NCBI GenBank assembly: GCA_017408905.1
Contig: JAFQTU010000017.1
Location: forward strand, 1-43,677
Length of the DNA stretch: 43,677 bases
Direction: 5' to 3'
Source of the DNA: Mailhella sp.
GTDB taxonomy: Bacteria; Desulfobacterota; Desulfovibrionia; Desulfovibrionales; Desulfovibrionaceae
A model generated the notes under the pieces. That model searched no databases. It had not been told where the DNA came from and was given only the letters and a program-made list of their open reading frames with translations. Position numbers and translations under genes: made by a program. This document shows positions 7,586-18,893 of the stretch, in pieces; the stretch's first letter is position 1; every line of letters starts with the position of its first letter.

Positions 7586-8662
7586 CTATAGGACGCGGCA
7601 GCTGTCGTCGGTGATCACGGCCATATGTTCCCAGCGCGCGCCGCCCCAGCCGGGGAAGTAGAGGCCGGGTTCTATGGTCACGATATTGCCGGGCACGAGC
7701 GGTTCGACGGCGCGGGGGCTGAGGCGCGGGCCTTCGTGGGTCTCGAGGCCGACGCCGTGGCCGAGGGAATGGGTGAAGTATTCTTCCATCCCGCAGGAGG
7801 CGAAATAGTCCACGGCCACCTTGTGCACGTCCCGGCCCGTGACGCCGGGGCGCAGGGCGGCTATGGCGCGGCGCTGGGCTTCCTGAACGTGCTCGAGCAT
7901 CTCGCTGAAGCGCGGCGAAGGTGTGCCGCCTATCCAGTAGGTGCGCGTCATGTCGGAACAGTAGTGGCCGAGGCGGCATCCTTCGTCCACGAGCACCATG
8001 CAGTCCTCGGTGAGCACGGCGGGTTTGTCCGGCGCGTAGTGCGGCAGGGCGGCGTTGGCGTCCTTGGCCACGATGGAGGGGAAGGCCAGCTCGGAAGCGC
8101 CGTTCTCGCGGTAGAACTTTTCGATGGCCCATGCGATCTCGCCTTCACTGCGTCCCGGAACGAGGATGGAGGGAAGCCATTCCAGCATCTTGTGGTTCAG
8201 GGCGACAGAGGCTTCGATGAGCCGCAGTTCCTCGGCGTCCTTGACGGCGCGGAGCTTTTCCACAAGGCCGTCGGCGGCTTCGAGGGAAAGGCCGGGTTCG
8301 AGGCGCTGGACATAGCCCCATGCGAAGTGTTCGGCCTCGAAGCCGATGGGAGCCGTGCGGAACAGGCCCTTGAGCAGGCCGTTCAGAGCCTCGGACGAGG
8401 AACCCTTATAGATGAAGACGCGTTCGGCGGGCCAGAGCTGGCAGGCGGCCTCTTCATAGCGGGAGTCGGTGCAGAGCCAGTCCTTGCCGTCGGCCGTGAT
8501 GATAAGGCAGCCGGAGCTTTCGTTGCACTGGCAGTCGTGCAGTTCGAAGCCGGAAAGGTAGAAGCGGTTGGCGGGCTGGCTGACCAGCAGAGCGGCAAGG
8601 CCTTTTTCGTGCAGGAGGCGGCGCAGGGATTCGCGCCGCGCCGCGTAAGTCTCGTTGTTCAT
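7586..8662 (-). CDS. M24 family metallopeptidase (Xaa-Pro aminopeptidase-like)
   Basis: A 358-residue pita-bread-fold peptidase. The creatinase-like N-terminal domain spans about residues 1-130 and the catalytic domain 140-355. The five metal ligands are visible: D226 and D237 (LVDEGCRLGHYCSDMTRT), H302 (LGHGVGLETHE), E331 (IEPGLY) and E345 (WEHMAV). It should be a cytoplasmic, di-metal aminopeptidase that removes an N-terminal residue before proline. I took the ATG at 8662 because GAGG lies 6 nt upstream and the protein then begins as family members do; the frame stays open further upstream into the next gene's 3' end. It follows the HerA-like gene by 57 bp. Confidence 0.85.
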   Translation of the reverse strand: MNNETYAARRESLRRLLHEKGLAALLVSQPANRFYLSGFELHDCQCNESSGCLIITADGKDWLCTDSRYEEAACQLWPAERVFIYKGSSSEALNGLLKGLFRTAPIGFEAEHFAWGYVQRLEPGLSLEAADGLVEKLRAVKDAEELRLIEASVALNHKMLEWLPSILVPGRSEGEIAWAIEKFYRENGASELAFPSIVAKDANAALPHYAPDKPAVLTEDCMVLVDEGCRLGHYCSDMTRTYWIGGTPSPRFSEMLEHVQEAQRRAIAALRPGVTGRDVHKVAVDYFASCGMEEYFTHSLGHGVGLETHEGPRLSPRAVEPLVPGNIVTIEPGLYFPGWGGARWEHMAVITDDSCRVL

Positions 8663-8718
8663 ATCTGCCTCAGAAAGGAAGCGCCCTTGGACAGGGCGCG
8701 TGGAGGGTGGAGGGAAGG

Positions 8719-10332
8719 TCAGCGCCTGCCGCCGAAAAGGCCGCCAAGCACGCCGCGGATGAGCGTCCTGCCTATCTCGCGGCCGATGGTGTTGGTGATG
8801 GAGCGGGTCGCGCTCTTGGTGGCCGCGCCCATGATCTCGCCCCACAGGCCCTGTTCCTGCTTTGCGCGCTGGCGGGCTTCCTTCTCGCGCAGGCGGGCTT
8901 CACGGGCTTCGGCACGGGCAAGGCGTTCGGCTTCGAGCTGGGCCTTGCGCATGGCGTTCTCTTCCTTGAGCCTTGCGGCTTCGGAGGCCGCGGCGGCTTC
9001 TTCGCGCTGGCGCTGTTCGGTATGCGCGGCCAGCATCTCATAGGCGGATTCCCTGTCGAGTTCTTGCCCGTACAGCCTCTGCATGGGGGACTTCTCGATG
9101 ATGGCGCGGCGCTCTTCGAACGTGATGGGGCCGAGGCCGCCTTCCGGGGGCAGGATGAGGGCGCGTTCCACCATCAGGGGAGCGCCCTTGCGGTCGAGGA
9201 AGGAGACGAGGGCTTCGCCGGTGCGCAGTTCGCCTATGACCCTTTCGGTGTCCATGGCGGGATTGGCGCGGAAGGTCTGGGCGGCTGTGCGCACCGCCTT
9301 CTGCTCGCGCGGAGTGAAGGCGCGCAGGGCGTGCTGGACGCGGTTGCCGAGCTGGGCCAGCACGGAATCCGGCACGTCGGCGGGGTTCTGCGTGATGAAG
9401 TACACGCCCACGCCCTTGGAGCGGATGAGGCGCACCACCTGCTCTATCTTTTCGAGCAGGGCGTCCGGCATATCGCTGAAGAGCAGGTGGGCCTCGTCGA
9501 ACATGAGCACGAGGCGCGGCTTTTCGCAGTCGCCCACTTCGGGCATGGTCTCGTAGAGTTCGGACAGCAGCCAGAGCAGGACGGAGGCGTAGAGGCGCGG
9601 CGTCTGCATGAGCTTGTCCGCCGCGATGATATTGAGGTAGCCCCGGCCGGAAAGGTCGGTGCGGAACAGGTCTTCGATGTTCAGGGCGGGTTCGCCGAAG
9701 AAGGCTTCCGCGCCTTCGTCCTCAAGGCGGAGCAGGGCGCGCTGGATAGCGCCCACGCTGGCAGGCGAGATATTGCCGTAGCGCAGGCTGTACTCGGCGC
9801 GGTTCTCGGCCACATAGGCTATCATGGCGCGCAGGTCCTTGAGGTCGAGCAGGAGCAGGCCGTTGTCGTCCGCCACGCGGAACACGATGTTGAGGATGCC
9901 GCTCTGCACCTCGTTCAGTTCCAGCAGGCGGGCAAGGAGCATGGGGCCCATGTCGCTGATGGTGGCGCGGAGCGGGTGGCCCTGCTGGCCGTGTACGTCC
10001 CAGAAGCAGACAGGGTAGCCGCGGTTCTCGTAGCCCTTGGAGCGCAGGCCCAGCTCTTCGATGCGGGCCGCGATGCTTCCCCGGGGGGCGCCGGGCTGGC
10101 AGACGGCGGAAAGGTCGCCCTTGATGTCGGTAAGCAGGACGGGAACGCCGAGTGCGCTGAAGCTTTCGGCCAGATTCTGCAGGGTGACGGTCTTGCCCGT
10201 GCCGGTAGCACCCGTGATGAGGCCGTGCCTGTTGCCCATGCGGGCTTCAAGGCAGAGCTCGCGGCCGTCGGCCGTCAGCTTCGCCGGATCTTCGGCCGCC
10301 GCTATGAAAAGACGCTTGTCACTGGTCAGCAT
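8719..10332 (-). CDS. HerA-like ATPase, DUF853 family (YjgR-like)
   Basis: A 537-residue P-loop ATPase. Walker A is GATGTGKT at 41-48 and the Walker B region is [12 protein letters not shown] near residue 290. A sensor-like [12 protein letters not shown] segment follows. Residues about 430-500 are rich in Glu, Arg and Ala and look like a long charged coiled coil. The tail is Gly/Arg-rich ([12 protein letters not shown]). This organisation matches the DUF853 group of HerA/FtsK-type translocases, exemplified by E. coli YjgR, whose role is not established. No NurA nuclease gene is adjacent, so it is unlikely to be the DNA-resection HerA. It is transcribed leftward with the peptidase gene. Confidence 0.8.
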   Translation of the reverse strand: MLTSDKRLFIAAAEDPAKLTADGRELCLEARMGNRHGLITGATGTGKTVTLQNLAESFSALGVPVLLTDIKGDLSAVCQPGAPRGSIAARIEELGLRSKGYENRGYPVCFWDVHGQQGHPLRATISDMGPMLLARLLELNEVQSGILNIVFRVADDNGLLLLDLKDLRAMIAYVAENRAEYSLRYGNISPASVGAIQRALLRLEDEGAEAFFGEPALNIEDLFRTDLSGRGYLNIIAADKLMQTPRLYASVLLWLLSELYETMPEVGDCEKPRLVLMFDEAHLLFSDMPDALLEKIEQVVRLIRSKGVGVYFITQNPADVPDSVLAQLGNRVQHALRAFTPREQKAVRTAAQTFRANPAMDTERVIGELRTGEALVSFLDRKGAPLMVERALILPPEGGLGPITFEERRAIIEKSPMQRLYGQELDRESAYEMLAAHTEQRQREEAAAASEAARLKEENAMRKAQLEAERLARAEAREARLREKEARQRAKQEQGLWGEIMGAATKSATRSITNTIGREIGRTLIRGVLGGLFGGRR

Positions 10333-10358
10333 AGGAATTCCTTGGGAGAGGTTTTTTC

Positions 10359-10430
10359 CGGGGGAAGGGGGATTTGCTGGAGAGCGTACCCTTCTCCCAG
10401 CCCCATCCCTTCAAAGACTTTTGATTATGG
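10359..10430 (+). repeat. Dispersed intergenic repeat, copy 1
   Basis: A G-rich half, a CTGGAGA centre and a C-rich half with CCCCATCCC and then TTCAAAGACTTTT. The same succession of blocks occurs in the opposite orientation at 43281-43364. It lies in the 251-bp gap between the HerA-like gene and the unknown gene at 10584; I saw no other convincing element in that gap. Confidence 0.5.
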
Positions 10431-10583
10431 GTGCGTTAAAGATACGTGTTTTTGGGCGGGAATCAACTGCCCGTGCGTCTGCTATCCTTAAAAAGGGAAA
10501 AGCCGCATAGAGCGGCATGACTGAAAAGGAGGGGAGGAGGCTTCGGGGAGCATCCCCCCTCTTTCTTGCGGACAGGACGGGGT

Positions 10584-11336
10584 TTAGCCTTCGGCCAGTT
10601 TGTCGGCAAAGGCCTTGAGCTTGTCGGGCTTGTAGAAGTTCACCATGCGCAGCGGGACGGTGGCGGAGTTGAGGATGCCGCCGTCCTTATCGAGCTCGAA
10701 GAAGAGCAGGACAACGTCCCACGGGGCGACAAGGCGCTTCCCTTCCTCGTCGTCCATGCCTTCGCGGGCAAGGGCGAAGCAGAAGCCGGAGAAGCGTTCC
10801 GCGCCGGTGCGGTACAGGCTGGAAAGCATGGCGTAGCGGCGTTCGACTTCGGCGTTCTGGTCGGCAAAGACGCGGTAGAGCTTGAGCATATCCTCGTCGG
10901 AGTAGGGCGGTTCGAGGCCGATGAGGGCTTCGCAGTAGGGCATGCGGTATTCCTTGGCGCTGAACATCTCGCTCCACGGTTCGTCGCCCTTGGGGTCGGA
11001 CTGGTGTATGGCGCGCTCTTCCGCCATGTCGATGAAGCGGCGCTGGGTCTCTTCGTTTTCGAAGATGTTTTCGGGGAAGGCCTTCACGTCGTAGTCGGCC
11101 ACGCCCTTTTCACCGGGCATGGGGCGCATGAAGACGCGCACCTTCTCCATCGGTTCGAAGAGGCCTTCCACGCCGTCTTTGGCGATGGCGCGCACCATGA
11201 AGGGGTAGCGGCCCCAGCGGGTGAGGCTGGGCGCTTCCAGCATATGATAAGGCCCGAGTGTGCCGTAATAGGCGGCTATTTCGTCTATGGAGAATTCTTC
11301 TCCGGGTTTTACGTTTTCCCAGCCGGAAAATTTCAT
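10584..11336 (-). CDS. Hypothetical protein, 250 residues
   Basis: I do not recognise this protein. It begins MKFSGWENVKPGEEFSIDEI and is acidic and soluble-looking, with no signal peptide, membrane segment or metal motif. Conspicuous stretches are YYGTLGPYHMLEAPSLTRWG (around residue 23), FMRPMPGEKGVADY and SGFCFALAREGMDDEEGKR. The composition and regular GC-rich third positions are those of a genuine gene. The start is supported by AGGTGAT just upstream of the ATG at 11336. It stands alone between the HerA-like gene and the small membrane genes, so context does not reveal its role. Confidence 0.7.
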   Translation of the reverse strand: MKFSGWENVKPGEEFSIDEIAAYYGTLGPYHMLEAPSLTRWGRYPFMVRAIAKDGVEGLFEPMEKVRVFMRPMPGEKGVADYDVKAFPENIFENEETQRRFIDMAEERAIHQSDPKGDEPWSEMFSAKEYRMPYCEALIGLEPPYSDEDMLKLYRVFADQNAEVERRYAMLSSLYRTGAERFSGFCFALAREGMDDEEGKRLVAPWDVVLLFFELDKDGGILNSATVPLRMVNFYKPDKLKAFADKLAEG

Positions 11337-11457
11337 ATATCACCTCATGGAAGGATAGGCGTTTGCGGGGCGGAACCTTCTGCGGTTCCGGATATGCAGA
11401 AAAAGTAAGGAGCTTCCGCCATTCGGCAAGGCCTGCGGCGGCGCTTTTCCGGCAGAA

Positions 11458-11491
11458 GGTACGAAAAAAGCGCCTGCATCACTGCAAGCGC
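11458..11491 (-). terminator. Terminator, copy 1 of an identical 34-bp repeat
   Basis: On the minus strand a GCGC(T)TGCA / TGCA(G)GCGC stem with a 4-nt loop runs into TTTTTT. It ends the two small membrane genes. The same 34 bp recur exactly at 11831-11864 behind tRNA-Leu. Confidence 0.75.
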
Positions 11492-11517
11492 CGTGGAACG
11501 ACCGATGGCAGGGCCTC

Positions 11518-11604
11518 TCAGTGAATGAGGCCCTTCCGATGAAAAACGTAGAGGGCTACGGAAACCAGAGTCACCCCGAGAAAGATAGCAAGATAGTAGC
11601 TCAT
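11518..11604 (-). CDS. Tiny single-span membrane protein, 28 residues
   Basis: A 28-residue reading frame, MSYYLAIFLGVTLVSVALYV followed by FHRKGLIH. It is one hydrophobic helix with a basic C-terminus, so the protein should cross the membrane once with the tail inside. Its ATG overlaps the TGA of the upstream 55-residue gene in the form ATGA, the usual sign of translational coupling. The sequence does not match a small protein I know; the layout recalls accessory subunits of membrane complexes or type I toxin peptides, but that is only analogy. Its downstream neighbour is a strong terminator. Confidence 0.5.
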   Translation of the reverse strand: MSYYLAIFLGVTLVSVALYVFHRKGLIH

Positions 11605-11768
11605 CGCTTTTCCCCTTTGGCTGAAAGAGAAAGACCGTGCATCCATGCTCCCAAGCCGATGGTATAAACGCCCAGCAGAGTTCCGCTCTGCCAGTGTTCC
11701 TGAAAAAATGCCGTGGCAATAAGCGCAACGCCTAGCATGGTACAGATATTCGACCAGTATTTCAGCAT
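11601..11768 (-). CDS. Small membrane protein, 55 residues
   Basis: A 55-residue protein with two hydrophobic stretches (about residues 8-22 and 29-47) and a basic end, SAKGEKR. The ATG at 11768 follows AAGGGA at a suitable distance and was preferred to an in-frame ATG at 11795 that lies at the predicted transcription start. A good promoter lies at 11787-11815. The stop overlaps the start of the 28-residue gene. I do not recognise a family. The pair sits between two identical terminators next to a tRNA gene, which hints at a cassette. Confidence 0.55.
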   Translation of the reverse strand: MLKYWSNICTMLGVALIATAFFQEHWQSGTLLGVYTIGLGAWMHGLSLSAKGEKR

Positions 11769-11786
11769 GATATTCCCTTTACAGAT

Positions 11787-11815
11787 ACTATACATGTGTG
11801 GATGGGGGCTGTCAT
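11787..11815 (-). promoter_or_regulatory. Promoter of the small membrane gene pair
   Basis: On the minus strand: ATGACA, 17-bp spacer, TATAGT; both hexamers match 5/6 of the sigma-70 consensus. Transcription would start about 10 bp before 11780, giving a short leader with AAGGGA. Confidence 0.6.
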
Positions 11816-11830
11816 CTGATTTTTAGCGCG

Positions 11831-11864
11831 GGTACGAAAAAAGCGCCTGCATCACTGCAAGCGC
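11831..11864 (-). terminator. Terminator of tRNA-Leu, copy 2 of the 34-bp repeat
   Basis: Identical over 34 bp to 11458-11491. Here the stem is longer because GCGCTTTTC continues the pairing with GAAAAAAGCGC. It starts 13 bp beyond the CCA end of the tRNA and has a T-run on the minus strand. Confidence 0.8.
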
Positions 11865-11876
11865 TTTTCATCCTGC

Positions 11877-11963
11877 TGGTAGCGGGCGTGGGACTTGAAC
11901 CCACAAGATGTTGCCATCGGCGGATTTTGAGTCCGCTGCGTCTACCAATTCCACCAGCCCGCC
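11877..11963 (-). tRNA. tRNA-Leu (anticodon CAA)
   Basis: An 87-nt type II tRNA with encoded CCA. The acceptor arm is GGCGGGC paired with GCCCGCT (first pair G-U). The D arm contains GGTAGAC, and the anticodon loop CTCAAAA is closed by GCGGA/TCCGC, giving anticodon CAA, which reads UUG. The long variable arm (CGATGGCAACATCTTG) identifies a leucine tRNA. The T arm is GTGGG-TTCAAGT-CCCAC. Confidence 0.95.
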
Positions 11964-11981
11964 ATACCGAAGTACCAGCAA

Positions 11982-12010
11982 CGTATATAGGCTAAGTCGA
12001 ACGCGGTCAA
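11982..12010 (-). promoter_or_regulatory. Promoter of tRNA-Leu
   Basis: Minus strand: TTGACC, 17-bp spacer, TATACG, ending about 18 bp before the mature tRNA 5' end. A 15-bp spacing to TATATA is an alternative reading. Confidence 0.6.
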
Positions 12011-12026
12011 GCTCCCTTCTGCACTA

Positions 12027-12055
12027 TTGATATTTCCGGGGCAACACGCTATCCT
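12027..12055 (+). promoter_or_regulatory. Promoter of the corC-like gene
   Basis: TTGATA, 17-bp spacer, TATCCT. It lies back to back with the tRNA-Leu promoter and gives a leader of about 60 nt before the TTG start. Confidence 0.55.
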
Positions 12056-12119
12056 TCATTCTCATTAAAGCAATGGCCCGCAAGGCCGCCTTAAATAACC
12101 TCAATGAAGGAGAATCGTC

Positions 12120-12938
12120 TTGGAAGGCGAATCCCACAGTAGTCTGTGGTCGAAACTCGGATCCCTCTTTTCCGGCAAGTCGTCGGAAGATCATCTGGAA
12201 CAGGCCATCCGCGAAGCTCAGGAAGACGGTGAGCTTAAAGCGGAAGAAAGTTCCATGCTTCTTTCCATACTCTCGCTGGACGAGCTTCAGGCGCAGGATA
12301 TCATGACGCCCCGTATCGACATCGAGGCCCTGCCCTCCGGCACGCCCATCATGGAAGCCGCCAGCGCCATCGTCGAAAGCGGCTATACCCGCCTGCCCGT
12401 GTTCCGCGAGACCCGCGACAATATCATCGGCGTGGTACATGCCAAGGATCTTCTCAGCTCCCTCACCCACCCCGAAGAGCGGAACAACCCCGTGGACAGC
12501 ATCATGGGCCAGCCCTTCTTCGTGCCCGAAACCAAGGTAGCCAGCGAACTCCTTCAGGAATTCCGCACCAAGAAGAACCACCTCGCCATCGTGGTGGACG
12601 AATACGGCGGAACGTCCGGCCTTGCCACCATCGAGGATCTGCTCGAAGTCATCGTCGGCGATATCGACGACGAGCACGACACCCCCGAGGAAGCCGATAT
12701 CCGCCCCCTCGACGAGGGGCGCTTCGAACTTTCCGGCCGTGCCCAGCTCCAGGAACTCCACGAGATAGGCATCGAGCTCGAATCCGACGAGGTGGATACC
12801 ATCGGCGGCTACCTGAGCGTCGATGCAGGCCATGTTCCGCAGAAGGACGAAGAATTCCGCATCGGCGGCTGGATATTCACCATCACCGCAGCCGACGCCA
12901 AACAGATACATACTGTTCTCGCCCAGCGAGAAGCGTAA
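12120..12938 (+). CDS. CBS-domain protein, CorC/HlyC family
   Basis: A 272-residue cytoplasmic protein with the CorC/HlyC layout. Two CBS domains occupy roughly residues 60-180 (beginning [12 protein letters not shown] and [10 protein letters not shown]), with the family motif [21 protein letters not shown]-terminal CorC_HlyC domain includes [20 protein letters not shown]. It lacks the membrane DUF21 domain of larger relatives, so it is the soluble form, linked in other bacteria to magnesium/cobalt efflux and envelope integrity. Translation starts at TTG, placed 7 nt after AAGGAG; no closer ATG exists in frame. It has its own promoter and terminator. Confidence 0.85.
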   Translation: MEGESHSSLWSKLGSLFSGKSSEDHLEQAIREAQEDGELKAEESSMLLSILSLDELQAQDIMTPRIDIEALPSGTPIMEAASAIVESGYTRLPVFRETRDNIIGVVHAKDLLSSLTHPEERNNPVDSIMGQPFFVPETKVASELLQEFRTKKNHLAIVVDEYGGTSGLATIEDLLEVIVGDIDDEHDTPEEADIRPLDEGRFELSGRAQLQELHEIGIELESDEVDTIGGYLSVDAGHVPQKDEEFRIGGWIFTITAADAKQIHTVLAQREA

Positions 12939-12945
12939 TTTTTGC

Positions 12946-12975
12946 AAAGCCATGAGCCCGCCTCGTGGCTTTTTT
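12946..12975 (+). terminator. Terminator of the corC-like gene
   Basis: AAAGCCATGAG-5-CTCGTGGCTTT with one T-G pair, followed by TTTTTT; it lies 8 bp after the stop. Confidence 0.85.
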
Positions 12976-13071
12976 CTTAATGAGGCCGCCATGCACAGAG
13001 CCAAGCTGCGCTTCCTGTGGATTTATTTTGAAAAACCGCCCCCTGCTGGCGGCGACGGCCCCCTTCGGCCC

Positions 13072-13100
13072 TTGATTATTCAGGGGCTTCTATGTAATCA
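13072..13100 (+). promoter_or_regulatory. Candidate carBA promoter
   Basis: TTGATT, 17-bp spacer, TAATCA, about 35 bp upstream of the carB start. The -10 match is moderate. No pyrimidine-responsive leader was evident in the short remaining leader. Confidence 0.4.
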
Positions 13101-13134
13101 TACGCAAGTTTAAACCTATTCAGGAGCGGAATGC

Positions 13135-16376
<3,242 letters not shown>

Positions 16377-16380
<4 letters not shown>

Positions 16381-17441
16381 GAGCCATACTCGCCCTCGAA
16401 GACGGATTCATCCTTGAAGGTGTTTCCTTCACCGGCCCCATCGAACTGACCGGCGGCGAAGTCATCTTCAATACCACTATGATCGGCTATCAGGAACTGA
16501 TCACCGATCCGGCCAGCGCAGGCCAGCTTCTGTGCATCACCTATCCTGTCATCGGCAGCTACGGCATCAACCCCGAGGACATGGAATCCGGCAAGGCGCA
16601 GGTGGCCGCCCTCATTGTGAAGGAATGCTGCAAGGAGCCTTCCAACTGGCGTTCCACCGAGAGCCTGCCCGATTTCCTCGTGCGCTGCGGCGTGCCCGGC
16701 ATCGAAGGTGTCGATACCCGCGCTCTCGCCCTGCATATCCGTGAGAACGGAACCATGCGCGCCTGCATCTCCACCAGCCTGAGCGCCGAAGAGCTCGTGG
16801 CCAAGGCCAAGGCCCTGCCTTCCATCGAAGGCCAGAGCGCCGTGCCTGCCGTGACCTGCGCCGCCCCTGAACGCTGGAACGGCGAAGCCCGTGAATCCTT
16901 CACCGGCTGGGCCGAAGGCAAGGCGAAGGTTGCCGTGTACGACTTCGGCGTGAAGAACAGCCAGCTCCGCGGCCTTGCCGAACAGGGCATGGACCTCTGC
17001 ATCGTGCCTGCCTCCTTCACCGCCGAACAGGTGAAGGCCACCGGTGCCGAAGCCGTGTTCCTTTCCTCCGGCCCCGGCGATCCCGCCGCCCTCAAGGACG
17101 TGGTCGCGGAAGTGGCCAAGCTTGCCGAGACCATGCCTATGGCCGGTGTCGGCCTCGGGCACCAGCTCATCGCCCTTGCCCTTGGCGGCACGGCTTCCAA
17201 GATGAAGGCCGGCCACCACGGCGCGAACTATCCTTCCCGCAAGCTCGCCACCGGCAACGTCATCATCACCACCCAGAACTGCGGCTTCACCGTGACCGCT
17301 CCCGCTGGCGTGGACATGACCTTCGTCGGCCTCAACGACGACACCGTGGAAGGCTTCCGCCACCAGACCAAGCCCATCATCACCCTCCAGTTCGAGGCCT
17401 GCCCGAAATTCTACGCGGAATTCAAGGCTCTCGTGAAGTAA
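16377..17441 (+). CDS. carA: Carbamoyl-phosphate synthase small subunit with a degenerate glutaminase site
   Basis: A 354-residue CarA, shorter than E. coli CarA (382). The N-terminal CPSase domain is intact ([23 protein letters not shown]), as is the SSGPGDP oxyanion-side motif near residue 230. The nucleophile of the class I glutaminase is absent: the motif normally written GICLGHQ reads GVGLGHQ, with G259 encoded by GGC at 17151-17153. The HPE motif carrying the catalytic His and Glu is also changed; the end reads LQFEACPKF, without the His, and the usual QNHGF is QNCGF. So glutamine hydrolysis should be lost while the structural role for CarB could persist. The start overlaps carB as ATGA. 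A 17-bp terminator follows. Confidence 0.92.
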
Positions 17442-17463
17442 GAAGCCGGTGAGATAAGAAATC

Positions 17464-17502
17464 GAGGGGGAGGGGAAACACGCGCTGTTTCCCCTCCCCC
17501 TC
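17464..17502 (+). terminator. Terminator-like hairpin after carBA
   Basis: A perfect 17-bp GC-rich stem (arms 17464-17480 and 17486-17502) with loop CGCGC, followed by a weak TTGT tract. It lies 22 bp after carA. Confidence 0.7.
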
Positions 17503-17556
17503 TTGTCATACCCATGCCCCGGCGGCACAGCCCCGGGTCCGGATTTTCCACAACAG

Positions 17557-17589
17557 AAAAAGCCCTTACGACGTTCATCGTAAGGGCTT
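17557..17589 (-). terminator. Terminator of tRNA-Thr
   Basis: AAGCCCTTACGA-6-TCGTAAGGGCTT, a perfect 12-bp stem with TTTTTC on the minus strand, 8 bp beyond the tRNA CCA end. It may also block transcription arriving from carA. Confidence 0.85.
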
Positions 17590-17597
17590 GATTTCTC

Positions 17598-17673
<76 letters not shown>

Positions 17674-17685
17674 GTGTGAAGAATT

Positions 17686-17714
17686 CTTTTATGGATTTTC
17701 GCAGGCGATGTCAA
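17686..17714 (-). promoter_or_regulatory. Promoter of tRNA-Thr
   Basis: Minus strand: perfect TTGACA, 17-bp spacer, TAAAAG (4/6), located 12 bp upstream of the mature tRNA end. Confidence 0.6.
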
Positions 17715-17774
17715 CAGCGCGGAAGGGATTTTCCTTGGAAAGCGTGTGTTTGGCGCAGAAGGGGAAGGCCGCCG

Positions 17775-18890
17775 CTAAAGCGCCAGCGGGATGGTGAACA
17801 CGAAGCGGCCCCCCGGGCCTTTTTCCGCCCGTATCGTGCCGCCGTGCCGCTCCACGATCTGTTTGCAGATGGCAAGGCCGAGGCCCGTGGAGGACGGGGC
17901 CACGCGCTCCTTTTCCACGCGGTAGAAGCGTTCGAAGATGCGTTCCACATCTTCTTCCGGGATGCCCGGCCCCTGATCGGACACGGTGAAGATGCCCATC
18001 CCTTCCACAGCACGGCCCGTGATGCTGATCGTGCTCCCTTCGGGCGCGTAGCGGCAGGCGTTTTCCAGAAGGTTGCGGAAAACCTGCGTGATGTAGTGCT
18101 CGTCGGCCTGGATGTTCAGGCCCCGGTCTATCTCGATATCGGTTTCAAGGCGGCGCTTTTCGAAAAGGTGCAGGCAGGCGTCCAGCGCATCGTCGAGGAC
18201 GAAGCTGGCCCGCACGCAGACGGGCTTGAGCGGGACAGCGCCGGATTCCAGCCGCGAAAGGTGCAGCATATCGTTGACGAGCAGGGCCATGTGGCGGGCG
18301 TTCCGCAGGATGACGCGGGTGAATTTCTGGCGGTCCTCGGTGTGGTGCGGGGGCAGGTCGAGCACGGTCTCGGCAAAGCCGATGACGGTGGTGAGCGGCG
18401 TGCGCAGTTCGTGCGCCACTTCGCCCATGAATTCCCTGCGGCGGCGGTTCAGGCGCACAAGGTCGCTGATATTGTGGAAGACCACCACGGCATAGGGGGC
18501 GGCCTGCCCCTTGCCCTCGTCCTTGAGAGGGGTGATGCGCACGTTGAGCACGGTCTCTTCCCCCAGCGTGATGCGGAAGGCCGGGGACGGGGGCTGTTCG
18601 GGATGGAAGTCGTGCAGGAAGGCGTTCAGCATATCGCGGAACACTTCGCCGGGAACGGCGTCCGCAGCCGCCATGCCTTCGGCGCTGACCGAGAACAGGC
18701 GGCAGAAGGAAGGGTTGGCCTTGAGGATGACGCCCTGCCTGTCCAGAACGAGGATGCCGTCGTCCAGACTGTCGAGGATGTTTTCCAGCGGCATGGGTTC
18801 CTGCGGGGCGCTGACCGGCAGGGGAGGCTGATCCACCGCAAGGTCGGTGAAGCGGGATTCGCGGCTCGGGGCTGGGGAAGAGGCTTTCAT
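17775..18890 (-). CDS. PAS-domain sensor histidine kinase (PhoR-like)
   Basis: A 371-residue histidine kinase without a membrane segment, so probably cytoplasmic. A PAS domain spans about residues 34-145 (ILDSLDDGILVLDRQG). The phospho-acceptor is H160 in GEVAHELRTPLTTVIGF. The ATPase domain has an N box (NLLENACRYA), a G1 box (DQGPGIPEEDVERIFERFYR) and TGLGLAICKQIVERHGG. E. coli PhoR also carries PAS plus HisKA, but has membrane helices that are absent here. It starts 3 bp after the response-regulator stop, so the two form a pair; PhoB-like features of the partner suggest, but do not prove, phosphate sensing. Confidence 0.85.
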   Translation of the reverse strand: MKASSPAPSRESRFTDLAVDQPPLPVSAPQEPMPLENILDSLDDGILVLDRQGVILKANPSFCRLFSVSAEGMAAADAVPGEVFRDMLNAFLHDFHPEQPPSPAFRITLGEETVLNVRITPLKDEGKGQAAPYAVVVFHNISDLVRLNRRRREFMGEVAHELRTPLTTVIGFAETVLDLPPHHTEDRQKFTRVILRNARHMALLVNDMLHLSRLESGAVPLKPVCVRASFVLDDALDACLHLFEKRRLETDIEIDRGLNIQADEHYITQVFRNLLENACRYAPEGSTISITGRAVEGMGIFTVSDQGPGIPEEDVERIFERFYRVEKERVAPSSTGLGLAICKQIVERHGGTIRAEKGPGGRFVFTIPLAL

Positions 18891-18893
18891 GGG

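Noticed and set aside
8682..8702. GCGCCC-GGGCGC hairpin between the HerA-like and peptidase genes as a terminator
   Set aside because: Short stem with no U-run on the coding strand and the next gene's ribosome site follows directly.
11458..11864. CRISPR array suggested by the 34-bp repeat
   Set aside because: Only two copies, 373 bp apart, each a rho-independent terminator with a T-run; no spacer series or cas genes.
17140..17441. Sequencing error or frameshift as the cause of the altered CarA active site
   Set aside because: The frame is open to a normal end, flanking motifs are intact, and changes at separate sites (Cys to Gly, His to Cys, loss of HPE) cannot come from one error.
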